Shown: piece by piece, positions 16,510 to 24,085 of the stretch | Position numbering within the stretch: the first letter of the stretch is position 1 | Layout: each line of letters starts with the position of its first letter | NCBI GenBank assembly: GCA_964493765.1 | Contig: CAZBPK010000093.1 | Location: 1-25,165 of the forward strand | Length of the DNA stretch: 25,165 nucleotides | Direction: 5' to 3' | From: CALLMJ01 sp964493765 | Lineage (GTDB): Bacteria; Bacteroidota; Bacteroidia; J057; CALLMJ01 | Position numbers and translations under genes: made by a program | The notes under the pieces: model-generated | The model's input: only the letters and a program-made list of their open reading frames with translations | Databases searched by the model: none | Told to the model about the DNA's origin: nothing

Positions 16510-16721
16510 CGGGAATTCAAAATATTTTAAATCGCTTACAATATGGAGAAATCATAGAGCTTAAAGATGAAAATCAAAAAGTAAAATGTTTTCAGTATCG
16601 TATTGAAGATAATGCTTATCTAATTTATGATGAAAATTTTAGTTCATTTGTTTTTGATGATTTAGAAGTAGAAAAAATGATTCGTAGTCATTTGAATGGT
16701 GAAGATTTAAATAATCAATAA
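16506..16721 (+). CDS. Small conserved-looking protein between pncB and aroQ, unknown
   Basis: A 71-residue acidic cytoplasmic protein I do not recognise. The start overlaps the pncB stop by 4 nt (ATGA) and its stop shares one base with the aroQ start (TAATG), so it sits in a fully overlapping three-gene unit and is very likely translated. The sequence suggests a beta-rich N-terminal part (EIIELKDENQKVKCFQYRI, then NAYLIYDENFSSFVFDD) followed by a short helix. There is no signal peptide, transmembrane segment, Cys pair or known motif. It could be a small regulatory or scaffold protein for either flanking enzyme, but nothing in the sequence decides this. Confidence 0.75.
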   Translation: MTGIQNILNRLQYGEIIELKDENQKVKCFQYRIEDNAYLIYDENFSSFVFDDLEVEKMIRSHLNGEDLNNQ

Positions 16722-17146
16722 TGATAAATAATATACATATCATCAATGGTCCTAATTTGAATTTTTTAGGAATTAGAGAACCTGAAATTTATGGTTACGA
16801 GACCTTTGATGATATATTTAATGAGCTTCAAGCCCAATTCCCTAATATCCAATTTCATTATTTTCAAAGTAATCATGAAGGAGAAATCATTGATTATTTG
16901 CAAAATAATTACAGCAATTTTGAAGGCATTATTATCAACCCTGGAGCGTTATCTCATTACGGTATGGCTTTGTTAGATGCATTAAAATATATGAAATGTC
17001 CTATTATTGAAGTGCATTTATCTAATATTTATCAAAGGGAGGATTTTCGAAAAAGTAGCATAACCGCACAAGGAGCAAAAGGTGTTATAACAGGTTTTGG
17101 AAAGTATTCCTATTTTTTAGCAATACAATATTTGTTGATGAATTAA
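16721..17146 (+). CDS. aroQ: Type II 3-dehydroquinate dehydratase
   Basis: A 141-residue type II dehydroquinase, which converts 3-dehydroquinate to 3-dehydroshikimate in the shikimate pathway; the enzyme is normally a dodecamer in the cytoplasm. The N-terminal NGPNLNFLG (9-17) and IYGYETFDD (23-31) carry the catalytic Tyr24 on the mobile lid. QSNHEGEIIDYL (49-60), INPGALSHYGMALLDAL (72-88), VHLSN (98-102) with catalytic His99, and the REDFRKSS segment (106-113) with the anion-binding Arg are all present. The substrate loop reads GALSHYGMAL instead of the more common GAYTHTSVAL, a mild variation. No other shikimate gene is nearby. From 17147 to 17255 there is no recognisable gene, only AT-rich DNA leading to repeat copy 2. 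Confidence 0.95.
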   Translation: MINNIHIINGPNLNFLGIREPEIYGYETFDDIFNELQAQFPNIQFHYFQSNHEGEIIDYLQNNYSNFEGIIINPGALSHYGMALLDALKYMKCPIIEVHLSNIYQREDFRKSSITAQGAKGVITGFGKYSYFLAIQYLLMN

Positions 17147-17255
17147 ATTTTTTAATATTAAAGCCAATACTTTAACGAAATTGAAGGAGGACAAAAGGTG
17201 TTTCCAACATTATTAATAGAGCATTACAAGTTATAAGCAATGCTTAAGGGTTTAA

Positions 17256-17386
17256 GCGTGAGGGATGCAAAGGGCACAAACTGGCACTGACTTTGGTTGC
17301 AAAGCATGAGCAACCAAAGGATTGCCGAAGCGAACAGCGAAGCCCGAAGCACCCCGACCCGAATGCAAAGCATGAGGGGCACGCCC
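17256..17386 (-). repeat. GC-rich structured dispersed repeat, copy 2
   Basis: A second copy (131 bp) of the element at 276-403 in the same orientation. It has terminal GCGTG (17256-17260) and CACGC with a final CC. The central hairpin is perfect over 10 bp: CTTTGGTTGC (17291-17300) with GCAACCAAAG (17310-17319). Compared with copy 1, one T-A pair is replaced by C-G, a compensatory change that keeps the stem. A 13-bp direct repeat TGCAAAGCATGAG occurs inside this copy (17298-17310 and 17364-17376). On minus the element starts 3 nt after the stop codon of the VOC gene, the same arrangement as copy 1 with the imelysin-like gene. Open frames through it are not protein-like. Confidence 0.8.
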
Positions 17387-17389
17387 AAA

Positions 17390-17779
17390 TTATTTTTTTA
17401 TACCCAAAAATTCTGTTCCTTTCTCTACAAAACAAATTTTGTTTCCGAAGGGGTCTATAAAATAAAAACTATTTTCTCCCCATGGCATTTTTTGAATTTT
17501 AGGACTTATAACCAAAGGATTTTGTTGTTGAACTTTTTGGTAAGTATCTTGAATGTGAGATGTAGAAATGTAAATGTGTTCAGGATTAGGAGGAATTTGG
17601 TATAAATCTCCATCAGCTATGCTATCATAACAAGCTAATATCACATTTCCTAAATGGAAATAATATCTTCCATCACTGACTCTAAGTGCTTGAGTTTCAA
17701 AAATGGGTTCATAAAAATCTAATGCTTTTTGTATAGGGTGTGTAGGTAAAATTATGCGAAATAATTCAAATGAAATCAT
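17390..17779 (-). CDS. VOC (glyoxalase/bleomycin-resistance-like) family protein
   Basis: A 129-residue single-module vicinal-oxygen-chelate protein, the usual length for a half-barrel pair. It opens FELFRIILPTHPIQKALDFY, the first beta-alpha unit, and ends with FYFIDPFGNKICFVEK, the strongly conserved DPxGNxxxFxE signature carrying the C-terminal metal ligand Glu. The first-strand His ligand is not obvious, so metal dependence and reaction are open; the family includes isomerases, dioxygenases and antibiotic-binding proteins. The start is 2 nt after the stop of the 7TM-HD phosphodiesterase gene on the same strand, so the two are probably co-transcribed. On the other side the stop codon abuts repeat copy 2. 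Confidence 0.85.
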   Translation of the reverse strand: MISFELFRIILPTHPIQKALDFYEPIFETQALRVSDGRYYFHLGNVILACYDSIADGDLYQIPPNPEHIYISTSHIQDTYQKVQQQNPLVISPKIQKMPWGENSFYFIDPFGNKICFVEKGTEFLGIKK

Positions 17780-17781
17780 GA

Positions 17782-19986
17782 TTAATTTTGGTCAGGGTAT
17801 TTAATACGTTTATGATTGATAGTCAATAAATTTTTTTGTATATCGGTTTTAATTTTATTAATATCTCTAAATGTCAGATGAGAATGAACAAATTGCCCGT
17901 CTTTAATTTTATGTTCAACCACTAAATCAACAAGGTTATTAATTCTTTCTTCAGTAGGATTGTCTAAGGAACGAACAGCAGCTTCGCAGGAGTCTGCAAT
18001 CATAACAACGGCTTGTTCTTTAGAAACAGGAAGAGGACCTGGATAACGAAAAGAGGTATCTTCTTTTGAATTTCCTTTAATTTCAATATGTTTACGATAG
18101 AAGAATTCAACCCTTGAAGTACCATGGTGAGTTTTAATAAAATCAATGATTTCAGTGGGTAAGTTATATTGTTGAGCCATTTCGGCACCAAGAGTTACAT
18201 GAGAAATAATTACATCTGCACTTTGCTGTGGAGTTAATAAATGATGAGAATCTCTACTTTTTTGATTTTCTATGAAATAATCAGGATTAATGGTTTTCCC
18301 AATATCATGAAACAATGCCCCTACTCTACATTGCAACCCATTTGCACCAATTTTATTGGCAGCCGACTCAGCTAAGTTGGCAACTTGTAAGCTATGTTGA
18401 TAGGTTCCAGGAGCTTGAATGGAAAGTTCAACTAACAAAGGATGTTTCATATCCAAAAGTTCTATGTATGTTAAATCAGAACTTAAACCAAATATTCTTT
18501 CAAACAAATAAATCAGAGGATAGGTGATTAAGCTAAATGCAATGTTGATGGCAAATAAAAATAAATTATTGTAATTTATTTGGCTAATATCTCCAATTAA
18601 ATAGAAATTGTAGCCCATGTATGCAAAAGCATAAGAAGCAAACAGTATGACATTGGTAATAAAAAACTGGGAACGGCTCCTCATGTAAGATAAACTGTAA
18701 ATAGCTAAAGAGCCTGCTGTAAATTGAATAAAGAAAAATTCAAAACTATTAGGCACAATGGTTGCCCCTAAAACTGCTAAGATATTGTTGGTTACATAGC
18801 CAATTTTATCATCAAAAAATACTGTAACAATAATAGCAGCCATACACATCGGTGCTAAATGATAATAATTTACGGGATAACTAATTAAAAGTTGTTGGCT
18901 AATGCTCAGAATGAGTACCAATAAACTAATCATAATAAAATAAACCATCAATAAAAAAACCAATTGTTGATTTCTATAAAAAATGACTTTGTGATTGGTT
19001 CTTAGATAATACATCAAAATGATGGTCAATAAAGATACAATGGCAAATTGCCCTAAAAAAATTAAAAAATCATGCCAAAACCCATATCTTTCATTTTTTT
19101 CAGCTATTAATGAATCAATGATTTCTTTGATTTCTTTGGTAACTTCTTGTCCTCTTTGAACAATTAATTGCCCTTTATGAACTTGGCTGTAATATTTAGA
19201 GATAGATGAAAGAACTAACTCCTTTTCTTGCTGGTAAAGAACGCTATCAAAATAAAAGTTGGGAATACAATATTTGGATAACAAAATAAAAGCTATTTGT
19301 TTTTCAATAGGATTATAAAATTTATCAATTTTTTGTTCAATAAGTTTAAGAACTTTGGTTTTATCGCGGGCATTAATTTTTTCTAAAAGAACTTCATGGG
19401 AAATGTTGGTTCTTAAAGATATTAATGGAGTTTGAATTTCATTTAAAGGTTTATCTACAAAAGGCACTGAATAAATATCATTAAAAATGAGTTTTACACC
19501 ATTAATTAAAAATTCATCGTTAATATTTACGAACTGGGTTTTATTGGTTAAAGTTTGAGCTAGTTCAAGCCATTCTGTTGGCAATTGATTTTCAGTAATT
19601 AACTCGTTCCAATTGGATTCAGTAGGTAATATTTTCCAATCATTGATTAGTTTTTTTATGAGTTGAAAGTCTCTTTCAATTTTGAATTTATTTTCATGAA
19701 GAATTCCATGTCTTTCTAAAAAAATTTCGTAAACATTTTGAAGAGCCGTATCTTTTTCAATTTGTAATTGTGAATTATTTTTTACAATAGTAAAATCGAA
19801 AGGTGAATATAAATTAGGGGCTTGCCAAGGAATCCCAACTTCATAATAGTATTCTGTAATATGATTTCTGGGCAGAATAATAGTCGTAGCAATGATAAAA
19901 AGACCTACAAAAGTGTATTTTCCTAAGGTTTTATTAGCTTGAATGTTATCATAAATCCATGCAAAGAGTTGTTGTAGGTATCTCAT
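17782..19986 (-). CDS. pgpH: 7TM-HD family phosphodiesterase (PgpH-like)
   Basis: A 734-residue inner-membrane protein with the 7TMR-HD architecture. One N-terminal membrane helix lies at about 24-40. An extracytoplasmic 7TMR-HDED region spans about 45-300. A bundle of membrane helices runs from about 305 to 497. A cytoplasmic HD domain follows from about 510. The HD metal ligands are present: His531 in YQHSLQVA, His560-Asp561 in FHDIGK, His581 in SHHLL, His596 in ISHV and His620/621 in THHGTSR. In Firmicutes this family (PgpH) degrades the second messenger c-di-AMP; the same role here is inference from family. A typical GxxxxxY-x-x-FIENQ stretch (PDYFIENQ, 568-575) fits the Bacteroidota branch. 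A -7 box lies 10 nt upstream of the ATG, and the gene is divergent from an envelope operon. Confidence 0.9.
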   Translation of the reverse strand: MRYLQQLFAWIYDNIQANKTLGKYTFVGLFIIATTIILPRNHITEYYYEVGIPWQAPNLYSPFDFTIVKNNSQLQIEKDTALQNVYEIFLERHGILHENKFKIERDFQLIKKLINDWKILPTESNWNELITENQLPTEWLELAQTLTNKTQFVNINDEFLINGVKLIFNDIYSVPFVDKPLNEIQTPLISLRTNISHEVLLEKINARDKTKVLKLIEQKIDKFYNPIEKQIAFILLSKYCIPNFYFDSVLYQQEKELVLSSISKYYSQVHKGQLIVQRGQEVTKEIKEIIDSLIAEKNERYGFWHDFLIFLGQFAIVSLLTIILMYYLRTNHKVIFYRNQQLVFLLMVYFIMISLLVLILSISQQLLISYPVNYYHLAPMCMAAIIVTVFFDDKIGYVTNNILAVLGATIVPNSFEFFFIQFTAGSLAIYSLSYMRSRSQFFITNVILFASYAFAYMGYNFYLIGDISQINYNNLFLFAINIAFSLITYPLIYLFERIFGLSSDLTYIELLDMKHPLLVELSIQAPGTYQHSLQVANLAESAANKIGANGLQCRVGALFHDIGKTINPDYFIENQKSRDSHHLLTPQQSADVIISHVTLGAEMAQQYNLPTEIIDFIKTHHGTSRVEFFYRKHIEIKGNSKEDTSFRYPGPLPVSKEQAVVMIADSCEAAVRSLDNPTEERINNLVDLVVEHKIKDGQFVHSHLTFRDINKIKTDIQKNLLTINHKRIKYPDQN

Positions 19987-19996
19987 AAAATGTATG

Positions 19997-20004
19997 CAAA
20001 TATA
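19997..20004 (-). promoter_or_regulatory. -7 box for the 7TM-HD phosphodiesterase gene
   Basis: On minus, TATATTTG (20004-19997) fits TAnnTTTG and ends 10 nt before the ATG. No clear TTG lies 20 nt upstream. The box is in the 86-bp divergent gap shared with the lipoprotein promoter. Confidence 0.45.
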
Positions 20005-20026
20005 ATTTGAATTTTGTTTTCATATT

Positions 20027-20055
20027 TTGGAGAATTAAAAATATTTGTAAATTTG
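20027..20055 (+). promoter_or_regulatory. Promoter of the lipoprotein/OMP/clpS operon
   Basis: TTG (20027-20029), an 18-nt spacer and TAAATTTG (20048-20055) resemble the TTG / TAnnTTTG pattern. The ATG chosen for the lipoprotein is 17 nt downstream. This promoter supports the start at 20073 over the in-frame ATG at 20007, which lies upstream of it. Confidence 0.5.
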
Positions 20056-20072
20056 CTTGTATATTTTACCCT

Positions 20073-21113
20073 ATGAAGTCATTATATTTCATTATTATTT
20101 TGATGGGAATTTTATCAAGTTGTAAATTTAAACCTGATGAAATCACTTTACCCAAATGGAAATCTGAATGGTTAGGACCATTAGTGAAAATTTCGTTATC
20201 TCCCCAAGATATTAAGAGTATTGATAGCATACATTTTGAGAATAATTTTTCTCCCAATCAGTTTGGAATACCTCCGGCTAGTTATCCAAGCCTCCCCGCT
20301 ATAAATAATTTAACGGTCTCTCAAACGGTTCAAACTTCTGATATTTATTACGAAATTACGTTTGATAGTGCTTTTACTACTATAAAAATCCAAAATCAAA
20401 TGCCTTTTACGATTAAATCAGGTGCAAAAATTAGTTTAGGCAAAAATGGAAATAATTTGTTTAGCTTTACTACTAATAATGATATTACTCCTGGTTCCAC
20501 TTACCAATCACAAGTATTTGATTTTGCTGGTAAAAAATTATATAATGAAGTGGATGTAAAAATTGAAGATTTTAACACTTACTCAATCAATAGTCCATTT
20601 ACAATTCAAGGAAATGAAAAACTTATTATTCAGTTTGATATTAAAAATTTTCAGTTGAGAGAGTTAGCAGTAGAAGCCAATAATCAATTTGAAATTTTAG
20701 ATACTACAGATTTTAGTTTTGCAGGTGATGAAATGGCTGCTGATGCAGTAAATGGTAAAATGAAAATATTTATTGAAAATCAATTCCCTATCCAACAAAG
20801 CATGCAAGCGTATTTTATGGATTCTTTGATGAATGTTGTAGATTCCTTATTTAATCAACCTTTTGTGATTGCTTCAGCCAATGTAGATGGTCAAGGTTAC
20901 AGTATTGATAAGCCTTTAAGTACCAATGAAATTTTATTAAATCCACAAAAATTTGATAACCTAAAAAAAGCTAAATTTTTAATGGCAAAAGCTAAATTTG
21001 AAAACATCAATAATACTGTTTCTGTTACCAGAATGAGACGTTCTGACCAATTTGATATTCAAGTAGTTGGAGATTTACAGTTACAATACGATTTAACCCC
21101 AAAAAACCAATAA
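20073..21113 (+). CDS. Lipoprotein of unknown function, partner of DUF5723 protein
   Basis: A 346-residue lipoprotein. From ATG 20073 the N-terminus reads MKSLYFIIILMGILSSCKF, a type II signal peptide with lipobox ILSSC, so the mature protein starts at Cys18 and should be on an envelope membrane. A longer in-frame start at 20007 would bury this signal and lies before the promoter. The body is beta-rich: alternating hydrophobic strands such as IYYEITFDSAFTTIKI and KLIIQFDIKNFQLREL, and an even spread of polar residues. I see no enzyme motif. The gene is followed after 4 nt by an outer-membrane protein gene, so a role as surface-exposed or periplasmic partner of that barrel is plausible but unproven. 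Confidence 0.8.
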   Translation: MKSLYFIIILMGILSSCKFKPDEITLPKWKSEWLGPLVKISLSPQDIKSIDSIHFENNFSPNQFGIPPASYPSLPAINNLTVSQTVQTSDIYYEITFDSAFTTIKIQNQMPFTIKSGAKISLGKNGNNLFSFTTNNDITPGSTYQSQVFDFAGKKLYNEVDVKIEDFNTYSINSPFTIQGNEKLIIQFDIKNFQLRELAVEANNQFEILDTTDFSFAGDEMAADAVNGKMKIFIENQFPIQQSMQAYFMDSLMNVVDSLFNQPFVIASANVDGQGYSIDKPLSTNEILLNPQKFDNLKKAKFLMAKAKFENINNTVSVTRMRRSDQFDIQVVGDLQLQYDLTPKNQ

Positions 21114-21117
21114 AATT

Positions 21118-22434
21118 ATGAGAAAGATATTGAGTTTGATATTCCTATTGAGCCATTTTTATTTAAAAGGGCAATATAACGTTTCTGTAACATATTGTAA
21201 TCATAATGACATAAACGCCTCTCGTTATGAGCCTTCAGAATTACATCTTGGAAAAAAACATTTCCAATTATCAGGTAATTATTATTTGTGGGCTGGAAAT
21301 AATGCTTTTCACTATGGTTTATTTGATAAACTACAAAATAATAAAGAACTTACGGAATCAGATATTAACAATTTACTTTCTGCCATGCACCCAACCAAAA
21401 ATACCCTTGGGATTGGTCAAGATTACCAAATTTTAGGGTTAGCATTTCAAATTAAAGGTTTTGCGATGGCTTTTTCAGTGGTAGATAAATTTGGATTTGA
21501 TTTTAATTACACAAGAAATTTTTTGAGTTTGCTTTGGAAGGGTAATAAACAATTTGCGGGGCAAAACGTGGATTTAGGACCCATAAGCATGAATGCTCAA
21601 TATACCAGAGAATTTGTAGCTGCAACAGCTTTTAATATAGTAGGAGATATGGAAAAAGGGGTTAGAGTAGGAATTCGTGCTAAATATATTCAAGGAATTG
21701 GAGCAATGAGTATGCCCACTTCACAACTAAAAATGTACACAGATCCAGATGGTCGTTATATTGATGTAGGGTTTAATTATCACTTGAACATGTCGGGACT
21801 TAATCAATTTGATCCTTTTAAATTTAATGGAACGGGTTATGGAGCTGATGTGGGTGCAACTTTTAATTTTTCTCGTAAGTTTTCATTAGATGCTTCATTA
21901 TTAGATGTAGGCTTAGTGAATTACAATCAAAATTTAAAAAGCTATGCCAAAATGGGGACCTACCGCTATGAGGGAATGTTTATTAAAAACTTTTTTGGTA
22001 ACCCTGAAGTCAATACCGATACTATATCAGCCATATTTGAGCCCGTAGAAACTGAAGGAAAAAGTTTTTCTGTTGCATTGCCTACAAGGCTTTTACTTCA
22101 AGGAGAATTAAAACTCGGGCATAAAGATGATGAGTCATTACAACCAACACATTCTTTCTTTTTTACCTATATTCAAGGATTTAATCAAAAACCCGGCGGT
22201 ACAAAACGTCCTTATTTAGGAATAGCCTATAATTATGATTTGCATGAATGGGTTGATGTAGGGGTTTCTGGTGCTTTAGGTGGATACAACAAATACGCTT
22301 TAGGCGCTTTCTTCTCATTGAATTTGTTCCATACCGTAAAAGTAGGTATTGGTTCAGACAATTTAATGCCCTTAATCATCAAAAAATCTGGTACTGGTAT
22401 TGATGTTTCTTTGAACGCTTCTCTTTCTTTTTAA
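21118..22434 (+). CDS. DUF5723-like outer-membrane beta-barrel protein
   Basis: A 438-residue protein with a cleavable signal (MRKILSLIFLLSHFYLKGQ), then alternating strands typical of an outer-membrane barrel, ending in the aromatic C-terminus NASLSF expected for barrel insertion by BamA. The pattern (an ELHLGKKHFQLSGNYYLWAGNNAF segment near the start, then YNYDLHEWVDVGVSGALGG and FSLNLFHTVKVGIGSDNL) resembles the Bacteroidota DUF5723 family. Function in that family is unknown. The start is 4 nt after the lipoprotein stop, so both are translated from one message. No TonB box or plug domain is present, which argues against a TonB-dependent receptor. Confidence 0.7.
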   Translation: MRKILSLIFLLSHFYLKGQYNVSVTYCNHNDINASRYEPSELHLGKKHFQLSGNYYLWAGNNAFHYGLFDKLQNNKELTESDINNLLSAMHPTKNTLGIGQDYQILGLAFQIKGFAMAFSVVDKFGFDFNYTRNFLSLLWKGNKQFAGQNVDLGPISMNAQYTREFVAATAFNIVGDMEKGVRVGIRAKYIQGIGAMSMPTSQLKMYTDPDGRYIDVGFNYHLNMSGLNQFDPFKFNGTGYGADVGATFNFSRKFSLDASLLDVGLVNYNQNLKSYAKMGTYRYEGMFIKNFFGNPEVNTDTISAIFEPVETEGKSFSVALPTRLLLQGELKLGHKDDESLQPTHSFFFTYIQGFNQKPGGTKRPYLGIAYNYDLHEWVDVGVSGALGGYNKYALGAFFSLNLFHTVKVGIGSDNLMPLIIKKSGTGIDVSLNASLSF

Positions 22435-22457
22435 GTTTATTAGCTAAAAAAATCTAT

Positions 22458-22730
22458 ATGGCACAAGTTAAAGAATGGGTAAAACCACAACCCTTAACCG
22501 TTGAAGAAGAAATCAGAAAACTTGTTTTGTACAATGACCACGTCAACACTTTTGATTGGGTCATTGAGTGCTTGATGGAAATTTGTGATCATACAGAAGA
22601 ACAAGCTACTCAGTGTGCTTTTTTGGTTCATTATAGAGGTAAACATCCTGTACTTTCGGGAAGTTTTGAATATTTGGCTCCTCGTCATAATGCTTTAGCA
22701 GACAGAGGCTTATCCGTAAATATTGAATAA
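22458..22730 (+). CDS. clpS: ClpS, adaptor for the ClpAP protease
   Basis: A 90-residue cytoplasmic adaptor, the usual ClpS size. It binds proteins carrying destabilising N-terminal residues (N-degrons) and hands them to the Clp protease. The N-terminal 18 residues are a flexible tail. KLVLYNDHVNTFDWVIECL (21-39) holds the conserved YNDxxNT segment of the binding pocket. VHYRGKHPVLSG (57-68) is the second family motif. It lies in a run of plus-strand genes 23 nt after the outer-membrane protein gene; no clpA or clpC is in the window. The C-terminal part from LAPRHNALADRGLS to the end fits ClpS proteins of Bacteroidota. Confidence 0.93.
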   Translation: MAQVKEWVKPQPLTVEEEIRKLVLYNDHVNTFDWVIECLMEICDHTEEQATQCAFLVHYRGKHPVLSGSFEYLAPRHNALADRGLSVNIE

Positions 22731-22739
22731 TATTTATTT

Positions 22740-23273
22740 ATGGATAATCCTTTACTCCAAGAACTAGGCTCGAAAGCTAAAATTTCGTTCTCTAAATTTG
22801 TCAAAATTGGATTTGGCGGTACAATATTTTCTTTACTTTTATTAGTATTGTTTGACTTTATACACCCTAATTTCTGCCCAGAACAACCTAATATTTACTT
22901 TTGGAAATGCCATCATTCTTTATGGGTTCATATAGTTTTTCTTATTATTTTTCCAATTTTTTATTTGATTTTTGCAATTTTTTACGCTCAAAAATATATA
23001 TTGTATTTAATTGTTGAACTTATTTCTAGCAAAGCCAAGTATCAATCTATACAATGGGTATTGAATCATGTTCCCAATCAATTTCATTCTACTTTACAAA
23101 AAATTTCTAGAAAACTAAGTAGCCAACAGTTAAGTGCTGAAAATATTGTAGAAAGTTTAGTTAATTTGCCTTATAAGAAAATCAACGAAATCTTTATGCC
23201 TAGTTTAATGGGATTTTATGTAATTTTTTTTGTTGAAATCCTAACGTTTATTTATGTATGGGTAAAATTATAA
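22740..23273 (+). CDS. Membrane protein of unknown function (three TM segments)
   Basis: A 177-residue protein I do not recognise. Three hydrophobic stretches look like membrane helices at about 23-43 (GFGGTIFSLLLLVLFDF), 64-95 (HIVFLIIFPIFYLIFAIFYA, long enough for one tilted helix or a hairpin) and 156-176 (GFYVIFFVEILTFIYVW). Between the second and third lies a basic, helical, probably cytoplasmic domain (about 96-150). The first loop has a Cys pair (Cys51 and Cys61). There is no signal peptide and no enzyme motif. The start is 9 nt after clpS and the 3' end overlaps the next start by 16 nt, so the gene is clearly part of the operon. Confidence 0.7.
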   Translation: MDNPLLQELGSKAKISFSKFVKIGFGGTIFSLLLLVLFDFIHPNFCPEQPNIYFWKCHHSLWVHIVFLIIFPIFYLIFAIFYAQKYILYLIVELISSKAKYQSIQWVLNHVPNQFHSTLQKISRKLSSQQLSAENIVESLVNLPYKKINEIFMPSLMGFYVIFFVEILTFIYVWVKL

Positions 23274-24040
23274 AAAGTATTGGAATAATTGGAACTGGAA
23301 ATTTAGGGACACAAATTGCAATTCAAGCAGATGAACTTAATTATGAAGTCCAATTTGTTTATAATAGAACGGAAGATAAAGCACATGAATTAGCTGGTTT
23401 AGTGGACGCTAAGGCGTTAACTATTCTAGAGAATTTACCTCCCTGTGATATAGTATTTCTAACAGTTCCAGATCATCAAATTTCTTTAGTCATTCAAGAA
23501 TTGGTTCCTCTAAAAGAAAAACTTAAAGAAACTATTATTGTACATTGTAGTGGTGCTACTCCTATGAATATTCTTAAAGATTTTGATTTGTTTGGAGTAT
23601 TTTATCCACTTCAAACTTTTACCAAAAATAAAAATCCAGATTGGTCTCATACTCCTATTTTTATAGAAGGTTGTAATATAGAAATAACTAAGACATTAGA
23701 AATATTTGCTGGTTCATTCTCAAACAATATATTTGTTCATAGTTCTGAAGCACGTCTTAAAATTCATTGTGGTGCTGTATTAGTTTCTAACTTTGTTCAT
23801 GCTTTAGCACATGCATCTCTTCAAATTTCTGAGCAACAAGATTTTAAACAGGTCTATTTTCCTTTGATTACAGAAACGGTTCAAAAACTTCAAAACTTTA
23901 AGCCCAAAGAATGTATTACGGGTCCTGCAAAAAGAAATGATATTCAAACTATCCAAAAACATTTAAGTTTAATTCAAAATCCAGAAATTAAACAATTTTA
24001 TGAAATTATGACCCATTATATTCAAGAAAATATGATATAA
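23258..24040 (+). CDS. Rossmann-like/DUF2520 oxidoreductase-type protein
   Basis: A 260-residue cytoplasmic protein with an N-terminal NAD(P)-binding Rossmann fold, GIIGTGNLG (9-17) followed by a beta strand ending VYNRTEDK. VHCSGATP (95-102) and GVFYPLQTFTK (113-123) follow. The C-terminal DUF2520 helical domain carries the family signatures HCGAVLVSNF (170-179) and TGPAKRND (221-228). The layout resembles 6-phosphogluconate-dehydrogenase-like and F420-dependent NADP reductase-type folds. Substrate and reaction are unknown in the family, and catalysis has not been shown as far as I know. The start overlaps the previous gene by 16 nt and its family signature begins at residue 7, so this start is sound. 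It closes the five-gene run begun at 20073. Confidence 0.88.
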   Translation: MGKIIKSIGIIGTGNLGTQIAIQADELNYEVQFVYNRTEDKAHELAGLVDAKALTILENLPPCDIVFLTVPDHQISLVIQELVPLKEKLKETIIVHCSGATPMNILKDFDLFGVFYPLQTFTKNKNPDWSHTPIFIEGCNIEITKTLEIFAGSFSNNIFVHSSEARLKIHCGAVLVSNFVHALAHASLQISEQQDFKQVYFPLITETVQKLQNFKPKECITGPAKRNDIQTIQKHLSLIQNPEIKQFYEIMTHYIQENMI

Positions 24041-24085
24041 GTATTCTATCATTGCTGCTATAACAGATGAGAGTTAAATTACAAT

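Noticed and set aside
17147..17255. Short minus-strand frame ending CPPSISLKYWL before repeat copy 2
   Set aside because: It resembles the tail of an outer-membrane protein but is only about 20 codons between stops, too little to call.
17297..17605. Open frame of 102 codons through repeat copy 2 into the VOC gene
   Set aside because: Antisense to a well-supported VOC gene, with no family features and no promoter.
20007..20072. Longer start for the lipoprotein
   Set aside because: It would place 22 residues before a clear type II signal peptide and begins upstream of the probable promoter.
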